DNA of 64,000 bases from Streptomyces monashensis. Its GTDB lineage: Bacteria; Actinomycetota; Actinomycetes; Streptomycetales; Streptomycetaceae. This document shows positions 50,444 to 58,655 of this stretch, piece after piece (positions within the stretch are counted from its first letter, which is position 1; each line of letters opens with the position of its first letter). Both the position numbers and the translations under genes were made by a program. The notes under the pieces are model-generated. The model was not told the DNA's origin. It did no database searches and saw only the letters and a program-made list of their open reading frames with translations. The stretch lies in contig NZ_MLYO01000032.1 of NCBI RefSeq assembly GCF_001866665.1, positions 1 to 64,000 of the forward strand, written 5' to 3'.

Positions 50444-51133
50444 TCAGCGCTTGGCGACGAACACATGGGAGGCGACGTCCGCCTCCAGCTCGGCCGCCTC
50501 GCCGCCGCTGCCCACCAGCACGCCGCCGGCCGACTCGGTCACGCTCACCACGGAGCCGGGCTGCACGCCCGCGCGCCGCAGCGTGTACATCAACTGGGCG
50601 TCCGTCTGGATCGGCTCGCCGATCCGGCGGACGACGACCGTCTTGCCGTCCGCGCCCGCGTCCAGGTCGGCCAGCGAGACCATGCCCTCGTCCAGGAACG
50701 GGTCGGCGCCGTCCTTCTCGCCCAGCTCCTCCAGACCCGGGATCGGGTTGCCGTACGGCGACTCGGTCGGGTGCCGCAGCAGCTCCAGGACGCGGCGCTC
50801 CACGGCCTCGCTCATCACGTGCTCCCAGCGGCACGCCTCGGCGTGGACCTGCTCCCACTCCAGGCCGATCACGTCGACGAGGAGGCACTCGGCCAGCCGG
50901 TGCTTGCGCATCACGCGCGTGGCGAGCCGTCTGCCCTCGTCCGTGAGCTCCAGGTGTCGGTCGCTGGCGACGGACACCAGGCCGTCGCGCTCCATGCGTG
51001 CCACCGTCTGGCTCACCGTCGGCCCGCTCTGGTCGAGCCGCTCCGCGATGCGGGCTCGCATGGGCACGACGCCTTCCTCTTCGAGCTCGAGGATGGTGCG
51101 GAGATACATCTCCGTGGTGTCGATCAGTCCGGA
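50444..51133 (-). CDS. DtxR/IdeR-family iron-dependent repressor (DmdR1-like)
   Basis: 229 residues. N-terminal winged helix (GLIDTTEMYLRTILELEEEG; RIAERLDQSGPTVSQTVARMERDGLV). The metal/dimer domain has HRLAECLLVDVIGLEWEQVHAEACRWEHVMSEAVERRVLELL, with the conserved His, Glu and Cys ligands. The C-terminal SH3-like domain is LMYTLRRAGVQPGSVVSVTE. With ferrous iron it should repress siderophore and iron-uptake genes. Size and neighbours fit DmdR1 of S. coelicolor, from memory. A strong hairpin follows it. Confidence 0.88.
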   Translation of the reverse strand, partial: SGLIDTTEMYLRTILELEEEGVVPMRARIAERLDQSGPTVSQTVARMERDGLVSVASDRHLELTDEGRRLATRVMRKHRLAECLLVDVIGLEWEQVHAEACRWEHVMSEAVERRVLELLRHPTESPYGNPIPGLEELGEKDGADPFLDEGMVSLADLDAGADGKTVVVRRIGEPIQTDAQLMYTLRRAGVQPGSVVSVTESAGGVLVGSGGEAAELEADVASHVFVAKR

Positions 51134-51353
51134 CATACGTGCCCCTCGATTACCTCTGCCGGAAACCTCTGCCCGAAGCCCGGCGCGTGCGCTGGCCCCG
51201 GCACCAATTCTGCCGGATCCCACTGACAAGCGGGGGACACCGGCAAAAGGAGGGGCCGAACCCCTTCGGGGCGCTCCCCCTCGGCCGTATTGACACCGCA
51301 CTGGTCCAGACCGCACGGTGATCCGCGACACAGACGCTGCGAAGGGGCACCGC

Positions 51354-52109
51354 ATGAGCGACGGCACGCCTGCCGACCTGTTCTTCGACGCCGCCATCAA
51401 CCTGCTGCGACGGGTCCGCGAGGAGGAGGCCGAGCCGATCAGGGCGGCCGGCACCCTGCTCGCCGACACCGTCGCGGCCGGCGGCCGCCTGTTCGCCTTC
51501 GGCGCCGGGCACTCCTCGCTGGCCGCCCAGGACGTCGTCTACCGCGCCGGCGGCCTCGCCCTGATGAACCTGCTGGCCGTGCCCGGCGTCGTCGGTGTCG
51601 ACGTCACCCCGGCCACCCTCGGCTCCGCCCTCGAACGCGTCGACGGCCTGGCGAGCGCCGTTCTCGACACCTCGCCGGTCCGGGCCGGCGACGCCCTGGT
51701 GATCATCTCCCTGTCCGGCCGCAACGCGCTGCCCGTCGAGATGGCGCTGAACGCCCGCGCGCTCGGTGTGAAGGTCATCGGCGTGACATCGGTCGCGTAC
51801 GCCGCCGAGACGACGTCCCGGCACGTCTCGGGCACCTTCCTGAAGGACCACTGCGACCTCGTCCTCGACTCGAAGATCGCCGTCGGCGACGCCGAACTCA
51901 CCCTCGACACCATCCCGGCGCCCTTCGCGCCCGCCTCCACGGTGGTCACCACCGCCCTGATGCAGGCCGTCATGGCGACCGCCGCCGCCACCCTCGCCGA
52001 GCGCGGCATCGAACCCCCGCTGCTGCGCTCGGGCAACGTCGACGGCGGGCACGAGTGGAACGGCCGGGTGATGCGGGAGTACGGCGACCGGATCTTCTAC
52101 CGGCACTGA
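51354..52109 (+). CDS. SIS (sugar isomerase) domain protein
   Basis: 251 residues. SIS core with FAFGAGHSSLAAQDVVYRAGG, ALVIISLSGRNALPVEMALNARALGVKVIGVTS and LTLDTIPAPFAPASTVVTTALMQAVM. Close to the UPF0309/YurP-type and N-acetylmuramate-6-P-related SIS proteins. It probably binds a phosphosugar; exact function unknown. Divergent from the DtxR-family gene across 220 bp, converging with the PAS gene. The ATG lies after GAAGGGG. Confidence 0.8.
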   Translation: MSDGTPADLFFDAAINLLRRVREEEAEPIRAAGTLLADTVAAGGRLFAFGAGHSSLAAQDVVYRAGGLALMNLLAVPGVVGVDVTPATLGSALERVDGLASAVLDTSPVRAGDALVIISLSGRNALPVEMALNARALGVKVIGVTSVAYAAETTSRHVSGTFLKDHCDLVLDSKIAVGDAELTLDTIPAPFAPASTVVTTALMQAVMATAAATLAERGIEPPLLRSGNVDGGHEWNGRVMREYGDRIFYRH

Positions 52110-52136
52110 CCCGGAGGACCGAACGGCAGGTACCGC

Positions 52137-53648
52137 CTATGCGCCGTGCGCCGTGTCCGCCAGGTCCAGCGCGGCCGCTATGCGTACGGCCACGTCCTCG
52201 GCGTAGGCCGTGTCGGAGCGCTCGAAGCGGGCGCGGCCGCAGCCGCGCAGGAAGGTCACGACGCCCAGGGTGCGGCCCCGGCTGCGCAGCACCGCGCACA
52301 GGGCGTGCACCGCGTCGTCGGGCCACTGCCGGGCCAGCGCCCACTGCCGCGCCAGCTCCGCCGGGACCGACCCGGCGTCCGCGCGCACGGAGCCGGCCCG
52401 CTCCACGCACTGCACGGCCGGATGCCCGGCGGCGTAGCGCACGGGCAGCCCGGCCGCGCCGGTCAGCATGCTCGGCCCCGGCGCCCCGGCGGGCGTCGCG
52501 GCCAGCCGCACCAGCCGTACGGCGCCCTCCTGCCCGTCTTCCCCGGCGGCGCGCGAGGAGCGGGCCACGCGGTCGATCAGGGCGTGGTCGGCGAAGCCGG
52601 CGAGCGCGAAGTCCAGGTGGACGGTGACCGCCTCGGCCGGGTCCTCGCACTCGGCGGCGGCGTGACCCGCGCGGTGCAGCTGGTTGGCGCGGAAGCGCAG
52701 CAGGGACGCCTCCTGATCGCCCTGCTTGGCCTCGGTGACGTCCTGGAACAGCCAGCCCACGCCGAGCGGTACCGGCTCCTCCGCGAGCGGCGAGGCGAGC
52801 CGTACGAAGCCGCTGCGCCAGCAGCGCCGCCGCTCGCCCTCCGGGGTGCGCAGGGTCACCCACATCTCGGCGGGTGCGGGCGGTGCGCCCTCGGACAGGA
52901 CGTGGGTGAGCGCGGCCTCCAGGTCCTCGACGCCCTGGGCGAGCAGCTCGCCGAGGGGCCTGCCGAGCGCGGACGTGCGGCCGACGCCGAGGGCGCGGGC
53001 CGCGTGCGCGTTGACGACGGCGGGCCGCAGATCGGCGTCGATGAGGACGACGCCCCACGCCGCGTCCTCGAAGAGGGCCTCGCTCAGCGCGATCGAGCGC
53101 TCCAGGTCGATCTGCGCGTGCACCTCGCTGAACGCGCAGTACAGCCCGGCGGGCTTGCCGTCGGGGCCGCGTACGGCGGCGGACTGCGTGCGCACCAGCA
53201 CCCGCCCCCCGTCCTTGGTCACCAGGGCGAACTCGTGCACCTGCCGGCCCGCCGCGTGCATGGCCGACATCAGCCGGGACTGGACCTCCTCGGCGTCGGC
53301 GCTGCGCACCGCCCAGCCCGCGAAGCCGTGCCGGCCGACCGCCTCGGCGGCCGTCCAGCCGAGGATCCGCTCGGCCTCCCGGTTCCAGTGCGTGACGACC
53401 CCGTCGGCGTCGAAGGCGCACAGCGCCGCGTCCATGCCGTCGAGCAGCGCGGCGAGCAGATCGGACCCCCCGAACTCACCGGGCTCACCGGACCGGCCCG
53501 GCTCGCCAGGCTCGTCCGGCCCCAGCTCGTCGGTGGTCCCACTCCGCCGGGAAGCACTCACCTGGACCCCCTGGAGGCTTGCGTCGGCGCCCGTACGGCG
53601 CGCGGTTCGCTCACTGACCTCATTCAACTGGAACGTGACACAGCCCAC
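52137..53648 (-). CDS. PAS/GAF sensor protein
   Basis: About 503 residues. First PAS domain (DLLAALLDGMDAALCAFDADGVVTHWNREAERILGWTAAEAVGR), second PAS (IALSEALFEDAAWGVVLIDADLRPAVVNAHAARALG), and a C-terminal GAF-like domain (CVERAGSVRAD to LCAVLRSRGRTLGVVTFLRG). There is no kinase, PP2C or GGDEF output domain, so it is likely a partner to another signalling protein. The start is uncertain: TTG 53663, GTG 53648 and others further in lack a clear ribosome site; 53648 was chosen provisionally. Confidence 0.7.
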   Translation of the reverse strand: MGCVTFQLNEVSERTARRTGADASLQGVQVSASRRSGTTDELGPDEPGEPGRSGEPGEFGGSDLLAALLDGMDAALCAFDADGVVTHWNREAERILGWTAAEAVGRHGFAGWAVRSADAEEVQSRLMSAMHAAGRQVHEFALVTKDGGRVLVRTQSAAVRGPDGKPAGLYCAFSEVHAQIDLERSIALSEALFEDAAWGVVLIDADLRPAVVNAHAARALGVGRTSALGRPLGELLAQGVEDLEAALTHVLSEGAPPAPAEMWVTLRTPEGERRRCWRSGFVRLASPLAEEPVPLGVGWLFQDVTEAKQGDQEASLLRFRANQLHRAGHAAAECEDPAEAVTVHLDFALAGFADHALIDRVARSSRAAGEDGQEGAVRLVRLAATPAGAPGPSMLTGAAGLPVRYAAGHPAVQCVERAGSVRADAGSVPAELARQWALARQWPDDAVHALCAVLRSRGRTLGVVTFLRGCGRARFERSDTAYAEDVAVRIAAALDLADTAHGA

Positions 53649-53711
53649 ATCCTGTTCCCGCAAACTCCCTGAGCTTCGCCCCGTGCTCCCGGACGGTCAC
53701 GAAAAAAGGGG

Positions 53712-53740
53712 TTGAACGGCCTCCGGCGGGTTCTTAAGGT
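53712..53740 (+). promoter_or_regulatory. Candidate sigma-70 promoter of a short plus-strand transcript
   Basis: TTGAAC (53712-53717), 17 bases, TAAGGT (53735-53740). A start near 53747 would give a leader with GGGAGG and a tiny reading frame. Confidence 0.45.
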
Positions 53741-53746
53741 GTGGAG

Positions 53747-53953
53747 CACACGAGAAGGGAGGTGGTTCGGCAGATGTATGAATACCGGACGCGTGAGGTG
53801 GCTGCGGGCTAGCGGCCCGTCACCCCGCTCTGTGCGGTGCCGGACCAGCGTGCAATACGAGCACGCAGCCGGCCTATCCCAAGCAGTCACCCGACCCGCG
53901 GGCTGCCGGTACGTCCGGCCGGCTCCTCCTCGGAGGAACCCAGCCCGCGGGTC
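53747..53953 (+). ncRNA. Putative small transcript with a 12-codon reading frame and end hairpin
   Basis: It lies between two minus-strand genes but has a plus-strand promoter-like pair, ribosome site GGAGG (53758-53762), and ATG 53774 opening MYEYRTREVAAG with stop at 53810-53812. Downstream is a perfect 13-bp inverted repeat, GACCCGCGGGCTG (53893-53905) / CAGCCCGCGGGTC (53941-53953), enclosing an inner TCCTCC/GGAGGA hairpin. Read as a small RNA or leader-peptide unit. It cannot be a leader of a downstream gene because the next gene runs the other way. Confidence 0.4.
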
Positions 53954-53981
53954 GTCTGCGTTCCCGGGCCGTCCCCGTTCC

Positions 53982-54677
53982 TCAGGGACTGAGGCGTTCC
54001 ACCGCCCAGGTGCCGTCCGGCCGGGAGACGTAGCGCAGGCGGTCGTGGAGGCGGTTCTCGCGGCCCTGCCAGAACTCGACCGTCTCCGGGACGACCCGGA
54101 AACCGCCCCAGTGCGGGGGGACCGGGACCTGTTCGCCCTCGGGGTAGCGGGCCTGGAGGTCCGCGTAGGCCGTGGCCAGTTCGGTGCGGGAGGCGATCAC
54201 CGCGGACTGGGCGCTGGCCCAGGCGCCCAGCTGGGAGCCGTGCGGGCGGGTGCGGAAGTAGGCGGCGGTCTCGTCGCGGCCGGTGCGGCGGGCGGTGCCC
54301 GTGACGATGACCTGGCGGGCGATCGGATGCCAGGGGAAGAGCAGCGAGACATGCGGGTTCTCCGCGAGGTCACGGCCCTTGCGGGAGTCGTAGTTGGTGT
54401 AGAAGACGAAGCCGTCGCTGTCGTACCGCTTCATCAGGACCGTGCGTGAGCTGGGGCGGCCCGTCGCGTCCGCCGTGGAGACGACCATGGCGTTGGGTTC
54501 GTAGAGCGTGCCGTGCAGGGCCGTGCGCGCGGCGTCCTCGAACCAGCGCGTGAACTGGTCCATGGGGTGCGAGGCGAGGTCCTGTTCGGCGAGGCCGTCG
54601 ACCCGGTACTGCTTGCGCATGGTGGCGGGATCGAGGTCGGGGTCGAGGGAGTCCATGCGGAATTCGCGGTCGGTCAC
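53982..54677 (-). CDS. pdxH: Pyridoxamine 5'-phosphate oxidase
   Basis: 231 residues. PdxH landmarks throughout: LASHPMDQFTRWFEDA, PNAMVVSTADATGRPSSRTVLMKRYDSDGFVFYTNYDSRKGRDL, ARQVIVTGTARR, FRTRPHGSQLGAWAS, VEFWQGRENRLHDRLRY and the C-terminal WAVERLSP (WxxxRLxP). It oxidises PNP or PMP to PLP with FMN. GTG start at 54677, with no strong ribosome site. Divergent from citrate synthase. Unlike the relative at 12970-13644 it keeps all motifs. Confidence 0.93.
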   Translation of the reverse strand: MTDREFRMDSLDPDLDPATMRKQYRVDGLAEQDLASHPMDQFTRWFEDAARTALHGTLYEPNAMVVSTADATGRPSSRTVLMKRYDSDGFVFYTNYDSRKGRDLAENPHVSLLFPWHPIARQVIVTGTARRTGRDETAAYFRTRPHGSQLGAWASAQSAVIASRTELATAYADLQARYPEGEQVPVPPHWGGFRVVPETVEFWQGRENRLHDRLRYVSRPDGTWAVERLSP

Positions 54678-54706
54678 GCGGTCATCTTGCCGTACTCGCC
54701 GCCGAA

Positions 54707-54772
54707 GATATCTCGAACAGTCGTGGCACTCAGTGTCGTTCGGTCTCCCGATATCTGGCACTGAGGGATATC
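54707..54772. promoter_or_regulatory. Three GATATC palindromes in the pdxH/citrate synthase gap
   Basis: GATATC at 54707-54712, 54750-54755 and 54767-54772, in an AT-richer part of the 206-bp divergent gap. TGGCACTCAG/TGGCACTGAG direct repeats surround the second. Possible operator cluster. Confidence 0.3.
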
Positions 54773-54883
54773 GTGCTGGTTCCCCGCCGATGAGCCGTGC
54801 GTACGGGTGACCACCGGGTGACCACCGGCCGATCGGGGCATCACCGGGGTGACCACCCCCGACACATCACGAGGAGCCGCCTG

Positions 54884-55984
54884 ATGTCCGATTTCGTACC
54901 CGGACTCGAGGGAGTCGTCGCGTTCGAGACGGAGATCGCCGAACCGGACAAGGAGGGCGGCGCCCTGCGCTACCGGGGCGTCGACATCGAGGACCTGGTC
55001 GGGCACGTCTCGTTCGGGAACGTGTGGGGGCTGCTGGTCGACGGCGCCTTCACCCCCGGTCTGCCGCCCGCCGAGCCGTTCCCGGTCCCGGTGCACTCCG
55101 GCGACATCCGGGTGGACGTGCAGGCGGCGCTCGCCATGCTCGCCCCGGTGTGGGGGCTGAGGCCGCTGCTCGACATCGACGTGCGCCAGGCACGCGACGA
55201 CCTCGCACGGGCCGCCGTGATGGCGCTGTCGTACGTCGCCCAGTCCGCGCGCGGGCAGGGGCGGCCGATGGTGCCGCAGCGGGAGATCGACAAGGCCCAG
55301 TCGGTGGTCGAGCGGTTCATGATCCGCTGGCGGGGCGAGCCGGACCCGAAGCACGTCGCGGCCGTGGACGCGTACTGGACCTCCGCCGCCGAGCACGGCA
55401 TGAACGCGTCGACCTTCACGGCGCGGGTGATCGCGTCGACCGGGGCCGACGTGGCCGCCGCGCTGTCGGGGGCGGTCGGCGCGATGTCCGGTCCGCTGCA
55501 CGGCGGCGCGCCGTCCCGGGTGCTCGGCATGATCGAGGAGATCGAGCGCACCGGGGACGCGGAGGGGTACGTGAAGCGGGCCCTGGACCGGGGTGAGCGG
55601 CTGATGGGCTTCGGGCACCGGGTGTACCGGGCCGAGGATCCACGCGCGCGCGTACTGCGGCGGACGGCACGGGAGTTGGGGGCTCCGCGGTTCGAGGTCG
55701 CGGAGGCCCTGGAGAAGGCCGCGCTGGACGAGCTGCACAGCCGGCGCCCGGATCGTGTGCTGGCGACCAACGTGGAGTTCTGGGCCGCGATCATGCTGGA
55801 CTTCGCCGAGGTCCCGGCCCACATGTTCACGTCGATGTTCACGTGTGCCCGGACCGCCGGCTGGTCGGCGCACATCCTGGAGCAGAAGCGCACGGGTCGC
55901 CTGGTGCGGCCGTCCGCGCGGTACGTGGGGCCGGGGGTGCGCGGTCCGCAGGACGTCGAGGGGTACGCGGACATCGCCCACTGA
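54884..55984 (+). CDS. Citrate synthase 2-type protein (CitA/PrpC family)
   Basis: 366 residues. Active-site segments SGPLHGGAPSRVL and LMGFGHRVYRAEDPRARVL carry the catalytic histidines, and FAEVPAHMFTSMFTCARTAGWSAHILEQ contains the catalytic aspartate region in altered form (EV rather than a clear D). The short N-terminal domain fits type II or methylcitrate-like enzymes. Condenses acetyl- or propionyl-CoA with oxaloacetate, which links to the propionyl/acetyl-CoA-producing catabolism in the window. The ATG follows GAGGAG. Confidence 0.85.
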   Translation: MSDFVPGLEGVVAFETEIAEPDKEGGALRYRGVDIEDLVGHVSFGNVWGLLVDGAFTPGLPPAEPFPVPVHSGDIRVDVQAALAMLAPVWGLRPLLDIDVRQARDDLARAAVMALSYVAQSARGQGRPMVPQREIDKAQSVVERFMIRWRGEPDPKHVAAVDAYWTSAAEHGMNASTFTARVIASTGADVAAALSGAVGAMSGPLHGGAPSRVLGMIEEIERTGDAEGYVKRALDRGERLMGFGHRVYRAEDPRARVLRRTARELGAPRFEVAEALEKAALDELHSRRPDRVLATNVEFWAAIMLDFAEVPAHMFTSMFTCARTAGWSAHILEQKRTGRLVRPSARYVGPGVRGPQDVEGYADIAH

Positions 55985-56016
55985 GGGGCGTACCTCATAC
56001 CTGAGGGGTACGCCCC
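55985..56016. terminator. Bidirectional hairpin after citrate synthase
   Basis: Perfect 10-bp stem GGGGCGTACC (55985-55994) / GGTACGCCCC (56007-56016) between convergent genes, with CTGAGGGG repeats around it. Confidence 0.65.
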
Positions 56017-56033
56017 CGTGCCCCTCAGGGCGT

Positions 56034-57068
56034 TCACGCCGCCGGTGTCAGCAGCTTCCCGTGATGCCGCTCCGCCACCAGCGGGTGTGCCCTCAGCTTG
56101 CCCTTGAGCTCGTTGTAGCCGTACTCGGCGTACAGCGGGTTCGAGGGGTCGGTCGTGATGCCGGGGGCCGTCGCCGCGTGCGGGAAGGGCAGCGGCTGGA
56201 TCCTCGCGTCCAGGCGGGGGTTGTAGAAGAACGGGACCGAGAAGCGTTCGGTCGCTCCGGGCGGGCTGACCACGCGGTGGTTGGTGGCCACCAGGTAGCC
56301 GTTGGTGGCCACTTCCAGCAGTTCGCCGAGGTTGACCACGAACGCGCCCTCGACGGGCGGGACGTCGTGGAAAAGGCCGTCCTCGCGCTGGACCTGGAGT
56401 CCGCCGACCGTGTCCTGCAGGAGCAGGGTCAGGAAGCCGTAGTCCTTGTGGGCTCCGACGCCCTGGTCGGTGCCGTCGCCCGCGCTGCCGGGGTAGCGGA
56501 CGAGCTTGAGGTGCGGGTGGGCGTGCTCGCCGAAGGCCGGGGCGTAGAAGTCGGCCCGGGCGCCGATCGCCGTCAGCAGTTCGGCGAGGAGGCGCTCCGC
56601 GACCGCGCTCAGCCTGTCGATCCACGTCAGGGCGGCGCTGCGCAGCTCGGGCAGGGCGGCGGGCCACTGGTTGGGGCCCTGGAGCCACCAGTACGGCGGC
56701 TCGTCCGGGCCCGGGACGCGGGCGGGGCGTTCGGCGCCGATGTCGAGCTGGTCGCGCCAGTCGCGGGCACCCGCGGTGCGCTCGTCGCCGGTGCGGGTGT
56801 AGCCGCGGAAATGCGGGGAGTTGACGTTGTCGAGGGCGAGCCGGTCGGCCTCGGGGAGGGCGAAGAAGGCGCGCATGGCGGTGAGCAGCGCGTCGGTCTC
56901 GGCCCGGGTCACGCCGTGTCCGACGAGCTGGAAGAAGCCGACGTCGTGCGCGGCGCTGTGCAGTTGGGCGTGGAGCAGGGCCCGGGCCTGGGAGCCGCGG
57001 TCGGCGGCCGACAGGTCGATGATCGGGAGCTGTTCGTACGACGGGTTCGTCGCGGTGTGCGAGGTCAT
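56034..57068 (-). CDS. 2-oxoglutarate/Fe(II)-dependent oxygenase (isopenicillin-N-synthase family)
   Basis: 344 residues. N-terminal DIOX_N domain LPIIDLSAADRGSQARALLHAQLHSAAHDVGFFQLVGHGV. Jelly-roll core with the iron ligands in GAHKDYGFLTLLLQD (His-x-Asp) and VATNHRVVSPPGATERFSVPFFYNP (His plus the Arg that binds 2-oxoglutarate). It hydroxylates or desaturates an unknown small molecule. ATG at 57068 is preferred to GTG 57080. Stands alone between citrate synthase and the TetR gene. Confidence 0.85.
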   Translation of the reverse strand: MTSHTATNPSYEQLPIIDLSAADRGSQARALLHAQLHSAAHDVGFFQLVGHGVTRAETDALLTAMRAFFALPEADRLALDNVNSPHFRGYTRTGDERTAGARDWRDQLDIGAERPARVPGPDEPPYWWLQGPNQWPAALPELRSAALTWIDRLSAVAERLLAELLTAIGARADFYAPAFGEHAHPHLKLVRYPGSAGDGTDQGVGAHKDYGFLTLLLQDTVGGLQVQREDGLFHDVPPVEGAFVVNLGELLEVATNGYLVATNHRVVSPPGATERFSVPFFYNPRLDARIQPLPFPHAATAPGITTDPSNPLYAEYGYNELKGKLRAHPLVAERHHGKLLTPAA

Positions 57069-57301
57069 GGGTGCGTCCACAGGGGTGTGTGGGCCACGGG
57101 CAGGCCGCCGAGGGTAGGGCGGCGCCCAGGATGCCGTAAGAAGGAGGAGAAGAAAGGGGCTGAATCAGGCCGAAAGGCGACAGCCCATGCTCGTGACGCG
57201 CACGAAGTCCACGTGGCGACGGCGAACGAGCATCGGAAGCATGCGGCAAGAGTACTGCGCCGCACGGGATACGGATGTGGCCTGCTTCACTCCTCGCCGG
57301 C

Positions 57302-57904
57302 TCAGGCGAGCGCGCGTTCCAGCAGGTCGGCCCACTGGGCGACGACCCGGTCGCGGCGGGCGGTGTCGTCGGTCAGGAGGTTGGCGAGGCCGAGGCCGCG
57401 GGCCATGTCCAAAAAGCCCTGGACGGTCTCCCGGACGCCGGGGCGCCGCTCGTCGGCGCCGAGCAGTTCGACGGCGATGCGGTGGGTCTCGCGGCCGACG
57501 CGGGCCTCCAGCTCGGTCACGCGCGCGCGGAGCTGGTCCTCGTTGGAGGCGGCGACCCACAGGTGCAGGGCGGCGCGGAAGAGGGGGCCGGTGCAGAGGC
57601 CGACGATCGCCGCGACGACGGCCCGGCGGTCGTCGGCGGCGCCGCCCGGGAAGAGCTCGCGCAGCGCGGTGGAGCGCTCCTCGGCGACGTACTCGACGGC
57701 CGCCGTGAACAGGTCCTCGCGGGTCGGGAAGTGGTGCTGGGCGGCGCCCCGGGAGACACCGGCGTGTTCGGCGACGACGGAGACGGTGGACCCCGCCCAG
57801 CCGTGTTCGGCCAGGCAGGCCACGGCGGCCTCCAGGAGCCGCTGCCGGGTGGCCCGGCTGCGGTCCTGTTTGGGCGCGCGGTCGCGTTCCGCCGTCGTGC
57901 TCAT
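57302..57904 (-). CDS. TetR-family regulator of the acyl-CoA operon
   Basis: 200 residues. Helix-turn-helix STVSVVAEHAGVSRGAAQHHFPTREDLF near residues 40-67, then a TetR_C ligand domain. It is the last gene of the minus-strand operon that begins with the carboxylase, four bases after the hydratase stop, so it probably regulates that operon by feedback from an acyl-CoA or acid. It is unlikely to be the CTGACGnnnCGTCAG regulator because no such site was seen near this operon, although only the part inside the window was examined. Confidence 0.85.
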   Translation of the reverse strand: MSTTAERDRAPKQDRSRATRQRLLEAAVACLAEHGWAGSTVSVVAEHAGVSRGAAQHHFPTREDLFTAAVEYVAEERSTALRELFPGGAADDRRAVVAAIVGLCTGPLFRAALHLWVAASNEDQLRARVTELEARVGRETHRIAVELLGADERRPGVRETVQGFLDMARGLGLANLLTDDTARRDRVVAQWADLLERALA

Positions 57905-57908
57905 CCGG

Positions 57909-58646
57909 TCACACCACCCATGCCGCGTCCCGCTTCTGAAGGAAGGCCGTCATCCCCTCCCGGGCCGGGCCGGAGGCGAACAGCCGGGCCGAGAGCGCGG
58001 TCAGCTCCGCCGCGTCCCGGTCGAATGTCTCCAGCACCCTAGCTGTGAGCAGCCGTTTCGTCTCGGCCAGGGCCTCGGGCGAGGAGCGGCGCAGGCCGTC
58101 GAGGATCGGGGCCAGGGCCGCGTCCACGTCCTCGTCCGCCGCGGTGAGCAGGCCCAGGCGGACGGCCTCGGCCGGATCGAAGCGCTCGCCGGTGAGGTAG
58201 TAGCGGGCCAGGGCGCGGGGGTCGGTGCGCGGGATCACCGGCAGGGAGATCACCGCGGGGGCGACCCCGATGCGGACCTCGGTGAAGGCGAAGGTGGCCG
58301 TGGCGGACGCGGCGGCGAGGTCGCAGGCGGCGAGCAGGCCGAGGCCGCCCGCGCGGACGTGTCCGGTGACCCGGGCGACGACCGGTCTGGGCAGCTCCAC
58401 GATCTGCCGGAGCAGGCCGACGAGGGCGTCCGGTTCGGGCGGGTCGCGCAGGTCGGCGCCCGCGCTGAAGGTGTTGCCGCTGTGGGTGAGGACGACGGCG
58501 CGTACGTCCGCGTCCCCGGCGCAGTCGGCCAGCGCGCTCGCCAGGGCGCGGACGAGGGAGGCGGAGAGCGCGTTGCGGGTGCCGGTGGCGTCGAGGCTGA
58601 GGGTCTCGACGCCACGCGTGCGCGTGCGGCCGATCGGTGTGCTCAC
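57909..58646 (-). CDS. Enoyl-CoA hydratase family protein
   Basis: 245 residues. Crotonase elements: NALSASLVRALASALADC, GNTFSAGADLRDPPEP, ARVTGHVRAGGLGLLAACDLAAASATATF and RIGVAPAVISLPVIPR. Short but complete. GTG start with AGGGAG upstream, nine bases after the ligase stop. Probably hydrates the unsaturated CoA ester made by the acyl-CoA dehydrogenase of the same operon. Confidence 0.85.
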   Translation of the reverse strand: MSTPIGRTRTRGVETLSLDATGTRNALSASLVRALASALADCAGDADVRAVVLTHSGNTFSAGADLRDPPEPDALVGLLRQIVELPRPVVARVTGHVRAGGLGLLAACDLAAASATATFAFTEVRIGVAPAVISLPVIPRTDPRALARYYLTGERFDPAEAVRLGLLTAADEDVDAALAPILDGLRRSSPEALAETKRLLTARVLETFDRDAAELTALSARLFASGPAREGMTAFLQKRDAAWVV

Positions 58647-58655
58647 GCGTGCTCC

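Noticed and set aside
53778..54449. Long plus-strand reading frame starting MNTGRVRWLRASG
   Set aside because: It runs antisense through pdxH and its codon pattern is that of a shadow frame; only the 12-codon frame near 53774 has the ribosome site at usable spacing.
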